DNA of 64,000 nucleotides. Source: Erythrobacter fulvus (lineage in GTDB: Bacteria; Pseudomonadota; Alphaproteobacteria; Sphingomonadales; Sphingomonadaceae). Each line of letters opens with the position of its first letter. Position 1 is the first letter of the stretch. Below are positions 9,404 through 22,974 of this stretch, piece by piece. The stretch spans positions 208,308 through 272,307 of the forward strand of contig NZ_JAQQXQ010000001.1 in assembly GCF_028595285.1 (NCBI RefSeq), read 5' to 3'. Made by a program: the position numbers and the translations under genes. Below the pieces are notes generated by a model. The model saw only the letters and a list, made by a program, of their open reading frames with translations, did no database searches and was not told where the DNA came from.

Positions 9404-9856
9404 TTACGAAAGCGCCGCCTTCACCAGGCCGCTTGCCAGCTTGCCGTCGAGCACTGCGCCGTAGCGGGCTTTCAGCTCGGCCATGACGGTGCCCATATCC
9501 TTCATGCTGGACGCGCCGGTTTCGGCCTTGATCGCCTCGATCGCGGCCTTGGTTTCGGCCTCGTCCATCATGCGGGGGAGAAATTCCTCGATAACGCTGA
9601 GTTCGGCCTTTTCCTTGTCGGCCAGTTCCTGCCGCCCGCCGCCTTCGTACATCTCGATCGATTCGCGGCGCTGCTTGGCCATTTTCTGCAGAACGCTGAC
9701 GACCAGTTCGTCATCGGGAATCGCCTTGCCGCTGGTGCGCTCCTCGATGTCGCGGTCCTTGATCTTGGCGCTGATCTGGCGGAGCGCGGCGGTGCGGTCC
9801 TTTTCGCCGGCCTTCATCGCGGCGATGGTGGCGGCCTTGATATCATCACGGATCAT
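9404..9856 (-). CDS. GatB/YqeY domain protein
   Basis: The 150-residue protein is a free-standing YqeY domain, related to the tail domain of the amidotransferase subunit GatB that contacts tRNA. The typical opening MIRDDIKAATIAAMKAGEKD is followed by TAALRQISAKIKDRDIE and the C-terminal VMAELKARYGAVLDGKLAS. Its own molecular role is not established; tRNA-linked amide transfer is an inference from the fold. In alphaproteobacteria it commonly sits upstream of dnaG, as here (60-base gap). It is divergent from carA. Confidence 0.92.
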   Translation of the reverse strand: MIRDDIKAATIAAMKAGEKDRTAALRQISAKIKDRDIEERTSGKAIPDDELVVSVLQKMAKQRRESIEMYEGGGRQELADKEKAELSVIEEFLPRMMDEAETKAAIEAIKAETGASSMKDMGTVMAELKARYGAVLDGKLASGLVKAALS

Positions 9857-9997
9857 TACGTGTTTCCTGTGGATTGGAGAATTGGGCGCGCCTCTAACGC
9901 AAATAACGCGCCAAGCCTAGGTTGACGCAGGGGGGCGAGGGGCCTAGCGGACGAAACTTAGCAACATCGCTGGCACCACCCCACAACGGAGCGCCCC

Positions 9998-11179
9998 ATG
10001 GCCGACCCCGCATCTTCCCGCGCGCAACCTTCAGGGGCCACGGGAGTCCTTGTTCTGGCCGATGGCACGGTGATCTGGGGTCGCGGCTTCGGGGCGACCG
10101 GCAGCGCGGTGGGCGAGGTGTGCTTCAACACTGCGATGACCGGCTATCAGGAAGTGATGACCGATCCCAGCTACGCGGCGCAGATCGTCACCTTCACCTT
10201 CCCGCATATCGGCAATGTCGGCGCCAATGCCGAAGACGTGGAAAGCAAGGTGGAAGGCGCGGTCGGCTGCATCGTGCGCGAAGACGTGACCGAGCCGAGC
10301 AATTTCCGCAGCATCGAGAAGTTCGGCGAATGGCTGGCGCGCAATGGCAAGATCGGCCTGTCGGGCATCGATACCCGCGCGCTGACCCGCCGCATCCGCA
10401 TGAGCGGCGCGCCCAACGCGGTGATCGCCCATGCGCCGGACGGCAAGTTCGATATCGACGCCCTGCTGAAACGCGCGCGCGAATGGCCGGGGCTGGAGGG
10501 CATGGATCTTGCGATCCGCGTCACCCGCGAAGGTGGCGAGCAGTGGGGCGGCGGGGCGTGGACGCTCGGCAAGGGCTATGGCCGCGCGGCGTTTGACGCG
10601 AAGCCGCACGTGGTCGCGATCGATTACGGCGCGAAGGACAATATCTTCCGCAACCTCGTGACGGCAGGTGCCCGGGTGACGGTGGTGCCGGCCAAGACGA
10701 GCTTTGACGAAATCATGGCGTTGAAGCCCGATGGCGTGTTCCTGTCCAACGGCCCGGGCGATCCGGCGGCGACGGGGGAATATGCGGTGCCGGTGATCCG
10801 TGCGCTGCTCGATGCCGATGTTCCGCTGTTCGGCATCTGCCTGGGCCACCAGCTCCTCGCGCTGGCTGCGGGTGCCAAGACGATTAAGATGCATCAGGGC
10901 CACCGCGGCGCGAACCACCCAGTCCAGCGCGTGGGCGAGGGCTGGGGCGAGACTTCGGGATTGGTCGAGATCACCTCGATGAACCACGGCTTTGCAGTGG
11001 ACGCGGCAACGCTGCCCGAAAATGTCGAGCAGACCCATGTGAGCCTGTTCGACGGGACGAATTGCGGGATTGCGATCAAGGGCAAGAACGCCTTCGCGGT
11101 GCAGTATCACCCCGAGGCAAGCCCGGGGCCGCAGGATAGTTTCTACCTGTTCGAAAAGTTCGTCGGGGGGCTGGGGTGA
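9998..11179 (+). CDS. carA: Carbamoyl-phosphate synthase small (glutaminase) subunit
   Basis: The 393-residue subunit hydrolyses glutamine and passes ammonia to CarB for carbamoyl phosphate, feeding arginine and pyrimidine synthesis. The N-terminal CPSase small-chain domain ([18 protein letters not shown]) is followed by a class I glutaminase domain. That domain has nucleophile C281 in [12 protein letters not shown] and the His-Glu pair in [12 protein letters not shown]. The ATG at 9998 follows a CGGAG ribosome site. Its TGA overlaps a GTG start of the next ORF as GTGA. Unlike the usual carA-carB arrangement, that ORF separates it from carB. Confidence 0.97.
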   Translation: MADPASSRAQPSGATGVLVLADGTVIWGRGFGATGSAVGEVCFNTAMTGYQEVMTDPSYAAQIVTFTFPHIGNVGANAEDVESKVEGAVGCIVREDVTEPSNFRSIEKFGEWLARNGKIGLSGIDTRALTRRIRMSGAPNAVIAHAPDGKFDIDALLKRAREWPGLEGMDLAIRVTREGGEQWGGGAWTLGKGYGRAAFDAKPHVVAIDYGAKDNIFRNLVTAGARVTVVPAKTSFDEIMALKPDGVFLSNGPGDPAATGEYAVPVIRALLDADVPLFGICLGHQLLALAAGAKTIKMHQGHRGANHPVQRVGEGWGETSGLVEITSMNHGFAVDAATLPENVEQTHVSLFDGTNCGIAIKGKNAFAVQYHPEASPGPQDSFYLFEKFVGGLG

Positions 11180-11759
11180 CTACATCAGATTGGATCACCA
11201 TCGCGGCAATCATCATTGGCCCAATCGTTGCGGTTGGAATAACACTTTGGATTGAAGAGCGCCGCAAGCGTCGTGACGCCAAGCTGATAACTCTTCGATT
11301 GCTGCTTTCGACCCGCGATCTGACGAGCGACCCAAATTACCAAGTTGCGATAAAGTTGGTTCCCATAGAGTTCAATGACTGTTCGAAGGTTCTACAAGCC
11401 CACAAAGAATACCTCGAAGCTGCGAACGCCAGTATTGACGGTAAGTCTGAAGATGAGAAACGGACAATCATATCAACGACATCGGTAAAGCAAACGCGGC
11501 TTCTGTATGAGATGAGTAGAGCCGTCGGACTAAAGCTTCGCGAAACGGACATACAGACAGGTGCGTTTGGAACTGTCGGATTTTTTTACCGCGATGCGCT
11601 GCTTCAGGATTCGCAGCAAGCCATGCGCGATGTGGCGAATATTCTCTGGATGCAAACACGATTGCTAGGCGGCGAAACGTGGGAGCAGATAAAATCGCAA
11701 CCGGACGCAAACAACAACACCACAGCGGCGCTTAAGCCTTCTGAAAAAAAGAAGAAATA

Positions 11760-11760
<1 letters not shown>
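11176..11760 (+). CDS. A+T-rich membrane-anchored ORF inserted between carA and carB (DUF6680-like)
   Basis: The 194-residue product begins with a GTG inside the carA stop (GTGA), and its TAA overlaps the carB ATG (TAATG), so it is fully coupled at both ends. One N-terminal membrane segment ([20 protein letters not shown], about 7-26) is followed by a basic stop, EERRKRRD. A soluble helical part follows and the tail is KPSEKKKK. The order [36 protein letters not shown] resembles the DUF6680 family from memory; no search was run. Two sample 60-base lines counted by eye give about 45% G+C against 67% in carB, and the codons are unlike those of its neighbours. Recent acquisition is inferred. Confidence 0.8.
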
Positions 11761-15098
<3,338 letters not shown>

Positions 15099-15222
15099 CT
15101 GACCTCGCTCTCCCCGACATTCGAAGTTCGTCGCGGTCGCGTTTTTGTGAAAAGCGCGCCGGTCGATATGGGTTTTTTGTCTGTCGGAGAGGGCCACGAG
15201 CACACAGGAAGAGACAAAGGCA

Positions 15223-15699
15223 ATGGCAACCATGGAAAAGGTCCCGATGCTGGCCGAAGGTTACGAGCGGTTGACCGCCGACCTCAAGGCCCTGCGCGAG
15301 GAGCGCCCCAAGATCGTCGAGGCAATCGAGGAGGCTCGTGCGCACGGCGACCTTTCGGAAAACGCCGAATATCACGCCGCCAAGGAACGGCAGGGTCAGG
15401 TCGAAGCGATGATCGGCGAGATCGAGAACATGGTCAGCCGTGCGCAGATCATCGATCCCACCACGCTGTCGGGCGACAAGATCATCTTCGGCGCGACCGT
15501 GACGCTGCTTGACGAGGCCGACAAGCCGATCCGTTACCAGATCGTCGGCCAGACCGAGGCGGACGCCAACAAGGGCCGCATCTCCTACAACTCGCCGCTC
15601 GCCCGCGCGCTGATCGGCAAGCAGGTGGGTGACGAGATCGAGGTGACGGTGCCGTCGGGCGAGAAGTTCTACCTCGTCGACAAGATCGAATTCATCTGA
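15223..15699 (+). CDS. greA: Transcription elongation factor GreA
   Basis: The 158-residue factor rescues backtracked RNA polymerase by stimulating transcript cleavage through the secondary channel. The N-terminal coiled coil (about 1-76) carries the acidic tip in [20 protein letters not shown]. The C-terminal FKBP-like domain ends [15 protein letters not shown]. The ATG at 15223 has AGGAAGAG about 9 bases upstream; an in-frame ATG three codons later is possible. A 124-base gap after carB contains a T-run but no convincing stem. Confidence 0.96.
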   Translation: MATMEKVPMLAEGYERLTADLKALREERPKIVEAIEEARAHGDLSENAEYHAAKERQGQVEAMIGEIENMVSRAQIIDPTTLSGDKIIFGATVTLLDEADKPIRYQIVGQTEADANKGRISYNSPLARALIGKQVGDEIEVTVPSGEKFYLVDKIEFI

Positions 15700-15712
15700 G
15701 CACGATCGTATA

Positions 15713-16000
15713 ATGGCCACGCCGCGCGTCAGACCGATCGCAGAGCGGCGGGTGGCCGAGGACTTTCTGGCGCGGGGCGCGACCGGCATGGCCGATGCCA
15801 TGGCCTACGCGCCGACGCGCGCCAGCCGCCAGCGTGCGTTTGAACGCCTCAAAGGTGCGGATGTGCTGCGCACCGACGGCAAGGGGCGCTGGTGGCTCGA
15901 CGAGGCGCAATGGAAGCGGCATCGCTCCAACCGCCGCACCCGCGTGGTGCTGACCATGCTTGCCGTGGCAGCAGCGGGTGCCTTCGCCGCGCTGCGTTGA
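15713..16000 (+). CDS. Small C-terminally anchored protein of unknown function
   Basis: The 95-residue basic protein starts 14 bases after greA ends and probably shares its transcript. The N-terminal 75 residues are helical with Arg/Ala-rich segments (RQRAFERLKGADVLRTDGKGRWWLDE) that could form a winged-helix-like unit. A single hydrophobic segment TMLAVAAAGAFAAL ends the protein, which would leave the soluble part in the cytoplasm. I do not recognise a named family and infer only a membrane-tethered cytosolic protein. Confidence 0.75.
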   Translation: MATPRVRPIAERRVAEDFLARGATGMADAMAYAPTRASRQRAFERLKGADVLRTDGKGRWWLDEAQWKRHRSNRRTRVVLTMLAVAAAGAFAALR

Positions 16001-16028
16001 TCCTAGCCTGACAGCCCTTTTTTCCCCG

Positions 16029-16089
16029 GATCTCGGCGAGTTTCGGCGTTTTTGGGGCGTTTTTCGAGCGATCTCGGCAGTTTTCGGCG
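16029..16089. repeat. Pair of 20-base near-direct repeats beside the parS-like site
   Basis: Positions 16029-16048 and 16070-16089 share GATCTCGGC at the left and TTTCGGCG at the right and differ only in the middle. The copies start 41 bases apart in T-rich DNA. The second copy ends one base before the parS-like 16-mer. The meaning is unknown. Confidence 0.5.
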
Positions 16090-16090
16090 A

Positions 16091-16106
16091 TGTTTCATGT
16101 GAAACA
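16091..16106. promoter_or_regulatory. Probable parS (ParB-binding centromere site)
   Basis: TGTTTCATGTGAAACA differs by one base from TGTTTCACGTGAAACA, the widely conserved chromosomal ParB site. The inverted symmetry extends outward to GCGA and TCGC (16087-16110). The site is in a 123-base gap between two convergent genes. Each of its half-sites also matches typical bacterial parS half-sites. Whether ParB binds is untested; no parAB operon is in the window. Confidence 0.7.
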
Positions 16107-16123
16107 TCGCGCTGTGGCGCCTG

Positions 16124-16612
16124 TCACCCGAGCTTTCGCTCCATCGCATAATTATGGATCGGCACGTCACGGCCTTCATGCGTAATGCTGAAGTCGCGGC
16201 GATGCAGCATCACATAACCGGTGCGTTCAAACACAGGCCGCGCCAGCTCGCTTGCTTCGGTGAACAGCCGTTCGATTCCCATAACGATCGCCCGCTTCTC
16301 TGCCTCAGCCAGCAATCTCATCGCCAGCCCCCGACCGGCGTGATCGGGGTGGCAATAAAGCATGTCGAGATGCCCGGCCGCTTCGAACAGGGCATAGGCA
16401 ACCGGGGTGTCGCCTGCATCGACCGCAAGGATGATCGTGTCGCCCTTTGCCGCGCTGGCGATAAAGCGTTCCGGCCCGGGATGGCGGGCTGCCCATGCGG
16501 CGACCTGTTTGGGACTATAGGCCCGCGCACCGATGGCGCGGATCGCCGCGCCCGTCAGTTCGGCGAGCGCTTCGGCGTCGGTATCGCGGAACAGGCGGAC
16601 GGCATGATCCAT
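16124..16612 (-). CDS. GNAT-family N-acetyltransferase
   Basis: The 162-residue single-domain GNAT protein transfers an acetyl group from acetyl-CoA to an unidentified amine. Strand 4 and the CoA pyrophosphate loop are seen in LDMLYCHPDHAGRGLAMRLL (a variant of the Q/RxxGxG/A motif), followed by the EASELARPVFERTGYVMLHR motif B. The opening RLFRDTDAEALAELTGAAIR is typical of the Acetyltransf_10/YafP-like group. The substrate cannot be read from the sequence. It lies 15 bases after the DUF4170 gene in the same direction. Confidence 0.88.
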   Translation of the reverse strand: MDHAVRLFRDTDAEALAELTGAAIRAIGARAYSPKQVAAWAARHPGPERFIASAAKGDTIILAVDAGDTPVAYALFEAAGHLDMLYCHPDHAGRGLAMRLLAEAEKRAIVMGIERLFTEASELARPVFERTGYVMLHRRDFSITHEGRDVPIHNYAMERKLG

Positions 16613-16627
16613 GACGTCCCGCCGGCG

Positions 16628-16858
16628 CTATTCTTCGGGGGTCAGCAGCTTATGAATGTGGACCACGACGTACTTCATTTCGGCATCGTCGACGGTGCGC
16701 TGCGCCTGTGCGCGCCACGCATCGACCGCTGCTTCGTATGAGCTGAACACGCCGACGACGTGGATGCTTTCGGGATCCTGGAATTCGATCCCGCGCGGAT
16801 CTTTGACGCGGCCGCCCATCACGAGGTGGAGCCGCTGGGTAGGGGTGGTTTCTGCCAT
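16628..16858 (-). CDS. DUF4170 family protein
   Basis: The 76-residue protein matches DUF4170 along its whole length: LHLVMGGRVKDPRGIEF, VVGVFSSYEAAVDAWRAQAQ, then YVVVHIHKLLTPEE. The family is confined mostly to alphaproteobacteria and its function is unknown. It resembles a small alpha/beta cytoplasmic protein. In some alphaproteobacteria the family lies near lipopolysaccharide or isoprenoid genes, but nothing like that is here. The ATG at 16858 has no competing start. Confidence 0.88.
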   Translation of the reverse strand: MAETTPTQRLHLVMGGRVKDPRGIEFQDPESIHVVGVFSSYEAAVDAWRAQAQRTVDDAEMKYVVVHIHKLLTPEE

Positions 16859-16926
16859 GTTATGAACCCTTGGGGAGGAAGGATGCGCGCTCCCTTAGCG
16901 GCTCGGGCGGCGAGGGCAAGTCCGCG

Positions 16927-17373
16927 TCAGGATTTGCGTTTGCCGACGATCCCGGATTCGGCGTCTTCGTCCCGGTCCGATCCCGGTCGGTTGCCTTCGA
17001 GCAGGTCTTCCACCAGCTTCATGCCATAGGCAATCGCGGCATCGCCAAGCAGCGCACCGATACGCGATCCGCCGCGAGTGGCCATGCCTTTTGCGCCCGC
17101 TGCCGCGCTGCTCGCCGCGCCGGATACAGCCGTCCCGACTCCGCCGATGGCCTGTGCGGCCACACGCCGGCCCGGCCGCGTCGCAAGGCCCGCCAGCAGG
17201 CCTAGCGCCAGCGCGCCGCCGATCACGGTCAGCGGGTGGGCGCGGGTATATTCCGTAGCCGCCGCGGCAGCCTCGCGCGCCTGATCGGCCAGCGACCTTT
17301 CGGCATTGCGACGCTCGGCCGCCTCGATCTTCGCGCGCAGCGCATCGCGCTGTCCGGTTGCCAGATCATTCAT
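16927..17373 (-). CDS. Membrane-associated protein, last gene of a YqjD/YqjE-like operon
   Basis: The 148-residue protein has a charged amphipathic N-terminus (residues 1-45). One membrane segment contains PLTVIGGALALGLLAGLAT and then a basic stop, RPGRR. A Gly/Ala/Ser-rich glycine-zipper-like stretch follows, and the tail is charged and ends KRKS. The motif AHPLTVIGGALALGLLAG next to Arg resembles the C-terminal anchor of DUF883/YqjD proteins. Its ATG overlaps the stop of the preceding gene as ATGA. Function unknown; an envelope or stress role is only inferred from the operon. Confidence 0.75.
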   Translation of the reverse strand: MNDLATGQRDALRAKIEAAERRNAERSLADQAREAAAAATEYTRAHPLTVIGGALALGLLAGLATRPGRRVAAQAIGGVGTAVSGAASSAAAGAKGMATRGGSRIGALLGDAAIAYGMKLVEDLLEGNRPGSDRDEDAESGIVGKRKS

Positions 17374-17780
17374 GCTGCATTGTCCTTGATTGTATCGGGG
17401 AAAAGATCCGCTTCGATATTCTGATCGGCGAGGGCTGCATCATCCCCGGCATGGTCGTCAGCGCCGGTCCCTTCACCCTCCATCAAGCCTTCGACCAGAT
17501 CGAGAATCGGGCCGCGCATCACCCACAGCAGGATCGCGCCGATCAGCACAGCCAGCACGCCGGGATTGTCGCTGGCGCGCTGCTTGGCCTGTTCGAGCAC
17601 ATCGGCAGCGCCGTCGCGGATACGCGATGTGACAGTGGTGCTCACGCTGGAGGATACACGGCTTGCCACGCCCTGTTCGCCGAGACTGGCGCGCAGGCGG
17701 GCAATGTCCTCCTCCAGCACCACACGCGCGGCATCGCGCAAGGCCCGGTCTTCGATGAAGCGGGGGGGCAGGGCCGTCAT
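17370..17780 (-). CDS. Single-span membrane protein in a YqjD/YqjE-like operon
   Basis: The 136-residue protein starts MTALPPRFIEDRALRD. A helical N-terminal half (about 10-80) contains VASRVSSSVSTTVTSRIRDG and precedes one membrane segment, GVLAVLIGAILLWVMRG. The C-terminal 40 residues are strongly acidic. The ATG at 17780 overlaps the stop of the holin-like gene (ATGA), and its own stop overlaps the next start the same way. The longer in-frame extension is rejected because it runs through that upstream gene. No named family was recognised with certainty. Confidence 0.75.
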   Translation of the reverse strand: MTALPPRFIEDRALRDAARVVLEEDIARLRASLGEQGVASRVSSSVSTTVTSRIRDGAADVLEQAKQRASDNPGVLAVLIGAILLWVMRGPILDLVEGLMEGEGTGADDHAGDDAALADQNIEADLFPDTIKDNAA

Positions 17781-18208
17781 GCGCCTTTGCTCCCGTCGCT
17801 TTCGAACAACGCGGCGAGCAGTTCGCCATCGCGCCTTGCACGCAGCACCAGCAAGACGACACCGCACAGCATCACGCCGACCACGATCGCGATTGCGCCC
17901 CAGATGCTGACCAGCGGCGCAAGCGCGATCACCGCGCCTACCGCCAATGCGATCAATGCGATGTGGAGCAATACCAGCGCCAGCACCAGCAGCACCACCG
18001 CGTGACCCGCCGTCTTCCCGGCAATCGCGGCGCGGGTCTTCTGGAAGGCAACCTCCGCCTCGGCATAGGTGCGCGCATCATCGGCCAGCACCGCGATTTC
18101 CTCGCGCAGTGCGGTCAGCGCATCGCCTGCGGCGACGAAGACATCCTCGGCATCGCCGCCGGCGGCGTCCGCGGCTGCCGACGCGTCAGCGGGTTCGGGT
18201 TCCTGCAT
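17777..18208 (-). CDS. Phage-holin-family (YqjE/DUF1469-like) membrane protein
   Basis: The 143-residue protein has an acidic N-terminus, an amphipathic helical segment (ALTALREEIAVLADDARTYA) and two strong membrane spans, AVVLLVLALVLLHIALIALA and IWGAIAIVVGVMLCGVVLLV. This two-span layout after a helical region is that of the YqjE/DUF1469 group labelled phage holin family, which is chromosomal and not tied to lysis. The ATG at 18208 with AGGA 8 bases upstream is preferred over a TTG five codons earlier. It lies between the YqjD-like gene and the 136-residue membrane protein. Confidence 0.75.
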   Translation of the reverse strand: MQEPEPADASAAADAAGGDAEDVFVAAGDALTALREEIAVLADDARTYAEAEVAFQKTRAAIAGKTAGHAVVLLVLALVLLHIALIALAVGAVIALAPLVSIWGAIAIVVGVMLCGVVLLVLRARRDGELLAALFESDGSKGA

Positions 18209-18245
18209 TGGCGGATCCTGCAAGCTTCAGGCTTCCCCTATTCGC

Positions 18246-18869
18246 TCAGTCGCGCCGCCCGCCCAGCATGCGGGCAAGGAAAAAGCCTGCGATTGCGGCA
18301 ATGCCGACCGCGAGGCCGGGGCTTTTGCGCACCATTTCGCGGGCGTCATCGCCAAGTTCCTCGACGCTCTTGGAATCGAGCTTGGCCGAGGTTTCCTGCA
18401 GGCTGCGTGATGCCTTGCGGGCATAATCGCCATATTGCTCGCCGAAGCGTTCGTCGATCTGCGGGGCAGTCTCGCCTACGACCTTGCCGAGCGAGGCGAT
18501 CGCGTCGCTGGTGGCCTTCTTGCCTTCGACCGCGAGTTCGCCCGCGCGACCAAGCGCCTTGTCGCCATAGGTCTTGGCTTCGCTCACCAGATCGGTGCCC
18601 TTGGCCTTGGCCTGTTCGCCATAGGTGCCGACGCGGGTTTCGGCTTCGGCGCGCAGCGCGGCGGCGCCGGCCTTGGCTTCTTCAAGCGCGGCGTTGAAAC
18701 GGCTCTTGGCTTCGGTGGTGTGGCTGGCGGGGGTTGCGGGCGGCGCGTCCTTCCCGCGCGCAGTCGCACCGGTTTTGCGTGCGGCTGCCTTGGCCGGGCC
18801 GGCGCTCTTGCTGGTTGCGCCCTTGGCCGATTTCGCGGGGGTTTTCTTGGTGGAGGTGGTGTCTGCCAT
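18246..18869 (-). CDS. Ala/Lys-rich DUF883 (YqjD/ElaB)-like membrane-tethered protein
   Basis: The 207-residue protein opens with a histone-H1-like tail (STKKTPAKSAKGATSKSAG). A long Ala/Glu/Lys amphipathic helix (about 70-180) follows. It ends with RKSPGLAVGIAAIAGFFLAR and RMLGGRRD. That Pro-Gly-hydrophobic-Arg ending is the hallmark of DUF883 proteins such as YqjD, which bind ribosomes at the inner membrane in E. coli. The basic tail, absent from YqjD, could bind nucleic acid. The ATG at 18869 (MADTTSTKK) is chosen over an extension without coding character. It heads a four-gene minus-strand operon. Confidence 0.8.
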   Translation of the reverse strand: MADTTSTKKTPAKSAKGATSKSAGPAKAAARKTGATARGKDAPPATPASHTTEAKSRFNAALEEAKAGAAALRAEAETRVGTYGEQAKAKGTDLVSEAKTYGDKALGRAGELAVEGKKATSDAIASLGKVVGETAPQIDERFGEQYGDYARKASRSLQETSAKLDSKSVEELGDDAREMVRKSPGLAVGIAAIAGFFLARMLGGRRD

Positions 18870-18945
18870 GGCGGTCTTCCTCGTCTTTCCTAATGTCCGG
18901 TAACACCCGCGCCGCGCGCTTGCGCAGGAGACTTCCCGCGCATAG

Positions 18946-20810
<1,865 letters not shown>

Positions 20811-20936
20811 GCGCCAACCTCCGTCGCGCTGTTTCGGGAGCCGGAAAACTACGTTGAACCACGGAGGAAAATTAGCGTGGCAGTCCGGGTTTGGCTTTAA
20901 GGGTAAATACGCAGGCCGCTCTTTTGCCGAGGGAAA

Positions 20937-21125
20937 TTATCCGGCCCCGGTCCGGGCACGCTGTTGGCGGGCCAGTTCCAGCCGCAGTTGCTGGATCGCC
21001 GCGTCGACATGCGCAGCGCCTACATGCAGGCACATTCGGTCAAGTTCGGCGAGCTGTTGTTCGAGTGTGGCAATTATGTTCGGCAGACCGGAAAGGTCCG
21101 GTGCCGGTGTAGTTCGTTTTTCCAA
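20937..21125 (-). CDS. Possible 62-residue helical protein with a TTG start
   Basis: A 62-codon frame reads as a plausible amphipathic helix (NIIATLEQQLAELDRM, then VDAAIQQLRLELARQQ). The only upstream start is TTG at 21125, with a stop codon two codons before it and no good ribosome site. The region is less G+C-rich than its surroundings. It sits between ribH and the MarR gene on the same strand as both. It may be a real small protein or chance; the leucine/glutamate heptad-like pattern is the main support. Confidence 0.35.
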   Translation of the reverse strand: MEKRTTPAPDLSGLPNIIATLEQQLAELDRMCLHVGAAHVDAAIQQLRLELARQQRARTGAG

Positions 21126-21287
21126 TGCTCATTCCCGAAGCTGGCTGCACGAAGCTGCTAACCCGTGCGACGGCGAGCAACAGCAGAAGCTGATCGGATA
21201 TCGCGTTAAAGGCTTACGGAAATCTACAGAGGGAAAATACCTAATCAGGGGTAGGGCCCATTATGGAACACCTTGCCCCTCCTTGCC

Positions 21288-21710
21288 TCAGCGCCCGAAC
21301 CGCTCCTGCAGCGCCAGCAGTGCAAGTGCAGCTTTGGCCGCCTCGCCGCCCTTGTCCTTTTGCGCCGGATCGGCACGCACCAGCGCCTGAGTCTCGTTTT
21401 CCACGGTGAGGATGCCGTTGCCGATCGCGATGCCATCCATCGTCAAGGCCATGATCGCCCGGGCACTTTCGCCTGCGACGATTTCGAAGTGATAGGTTTC
21501 GCCGCGGATAACCACGCCGATGGCGACGAAGCCGTCATACTGCTCGCTTTCCGCCGCCAGCGCGATCGCGCCGGGAATTTCGAGCGCGCCTGGCACGGTC
21601 AGCACTTCGACTTCGTGGCCGTCCGCTTCAAGCGCGGCGCGGGCACCGGCGATCAGCATGTCGTTGAGATGGGCGTAGAAGCGCGCTTCGACGATCAGGA
21701 TGCGGGCCAT
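21288..21710 (-). CDS. ribH: 6,7-dimethyl-8-ribityllumazine synthase
   Basis: The 140-residue lumazine synthase condenses 5-amino-6-ribitylaminouracil with 3,4-dihydroxy-2-butanone 4-phosphate, the penultimate step of riboflavin synthesis. The conserved [20 protein letters not shown] segment carries the catalytic histidine, and [17 protein letters not shown] forms the substrate pocket. It begins 5 bases after ribB ends, so the enzyme that makes its four-carbon substrate is in the same transcript. It is slightly short but complete. Confidence 0.95.
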   Translation of the reverse strand: MARILIVEARFYAHLNDMLIAGARAALEADGHEVEVLTVPGALEIPGAIALAAESEQYDGFVAIGVVIRGETYHFEIVAGESARAIMALTMDGIAIGNGILTVENETQALVRADPAQKDKGGEAAKAALALLALQERFGR

Positions 21711-21715
21711 TGTGG

Positions 21716-22963
21716 TTACTCCGGAATGGGGTGGAAGTCGGTGATGGTCAGGCCGTAGCCTTCAAGCGCGACCAGATCGGGGCGGCTGTTCGACAGCAGC
21801 ACCATGTCCGTAATGCCGAGATCGACGAGGATTTGCGATCCGATGCCGATATTTCGCAGTTCCTCGTCCGGGCGCCATTCGCCGGTGCCGACCCGGCCGG
21901 TCAGGATCACGATGACGCCCGAGCCATGTTCGCCCACCGCCTGCATCGCGCGCTGGAGCGTGCGCTTGCGCGGTCCGGGCTGGCCCAGAACGTCGTCAAA
22001 CACCGAAATCGGGTGGACACGGGCGAGGGTAGGCTCGCCCGGAATGACATGGCCTTTCTGCAGGACATAGGCCTCGTTGCCCTCGACCCGGTTGCGATAA
22101 GTGATCATGCGCCACTGGCCGCCGTAATCGCTTTCGAAACTGCGTTCGGACAGCCGCTCGACCAGGTGATCATTGCGCATGCGGTAGGCGATGAGATCGC
22201 GGATGGTCCCGATCTTGAGATCGTGCTTGCGCGCGAACTTCACCAGATCGTCGAGCCGGGCCATCGAGCCATCGTCATTCATGATCTCACAGATCACGCC
22301 CGAGGGGTTGAGGCCGGCAAGGCGCGAGATGTCGACTGCAGCTTCGGTGTGTCCGGCCCGCACGAGCGTCCCACCGTCGCGCGCCATTAGCGGGAACACG
22401 TGGCCGGGGGTGACGATATCGTCCGGGCCTTTGGTGGCATCGATCGCGACCGAGATGGTGCGCGCCCGGTCGGCCGCCGAGATGCCGGTGGTGACGCCTT
22501 CCTTCGCCTCGATCGAGATTGTGAAGGCGGTTTGCATCGATTCCTTGTTGTTCCGGCTCATCGGTTCGAGCCCGAGCTGGTCGACCCGCGCTTTGGCCAG
22601 TGCGAGGCAGATCAATCCGCGCCCGTGAGTCGCCATGAAGTTAATCGCCTGCGGGGTCGCCATCTGCGCGGGGATGATGAGATCGCCCTCGTTCTCGCGG
22701 TCTTCGTCGTCGACGAGGATATACATCCGGCCGTTGCGCGCTTCGTCGATGATTTCCTCGATGCTGGCGAGCACGGGGCGCTCGTCATTCGCTTCGAGAA
22801 AGGCTTCAAGCTTGGCGAGGGTTTCCGCCGTCGGGTTCCAGCCGTCTTCTGCACAATCGCGCAGGGTATTGGCGTGGAGGCCTGCTGCCCGGGCAAGGCC
22901 GGCGCGAGTCATTCCGCCCGATGTGACAAGTTCGCGGATGCGTGTGATAAGCGATGTGTTCAT
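21716..22963 (-). CDS. ribB: HTH-fused 3,4-dihydroxy-2-butanone 4-phosphate synthase with decayed GTP cyclohydrolase II domain
   Basis: The 415-residue protein has three parts. Residues 1-60 form a lambda-repressor-like HTH ([19 protein letters not shown]). Residues 62-265 form the RibB domain with the metal site [25 protein letters not shown] and [19 protein letters not shown]. The C-terminal third aligns with GTP cyclohydrolase II ([19 protein letters not shown] end) but lacks the three zinc cysteines and the EGRGIG segment, reading [13 protein letters not shown] and TGRVGTGEW instead. It should therefore make dihydroxybutanone phosphate but not open GTP. A dyad at 22975-22992 lies 11 bases before the ATG, suggesting autoregulation by the fused HTH. 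Confidence 0.9.
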   Translation of the reverse strand: MNTSLITRIRELVTSGGMTRAGLARAAGLHANTLRDCAEDGWNPTAETLAKLEAFLEANDERPVLASIEEIIDEARNGRMYILVDDEDRENEGDLIIPAQMATPQAINFMATHGRGLICLALAKARVDQLGLEPMSRNNKESMQTAFTISIEAKEGVTTGISAADRARTISVAIDATKGPDDIVTPGHVFPLMARDGGTLVRAGHTEAAVDISRLAGLNPSGVICEIMNDDGSMARLDDLVKFARKHDLKIGTIRDLIAYRMRNDHLVERLSERSFESDYGGQWRMITYRNRVEGNEAYVLQKGHVIPGEPTLARVHPISVFDDVLGQPGPRKRTLQRAMQAVGEHGSGVIVILTGRVGTGEWRPDEELRNIGIGSQILVDLGITDMVLLSNSRPDLVALEGYGLTITDFHPIPE

Positions 22964-22974
22964 GTGCCCGCACT

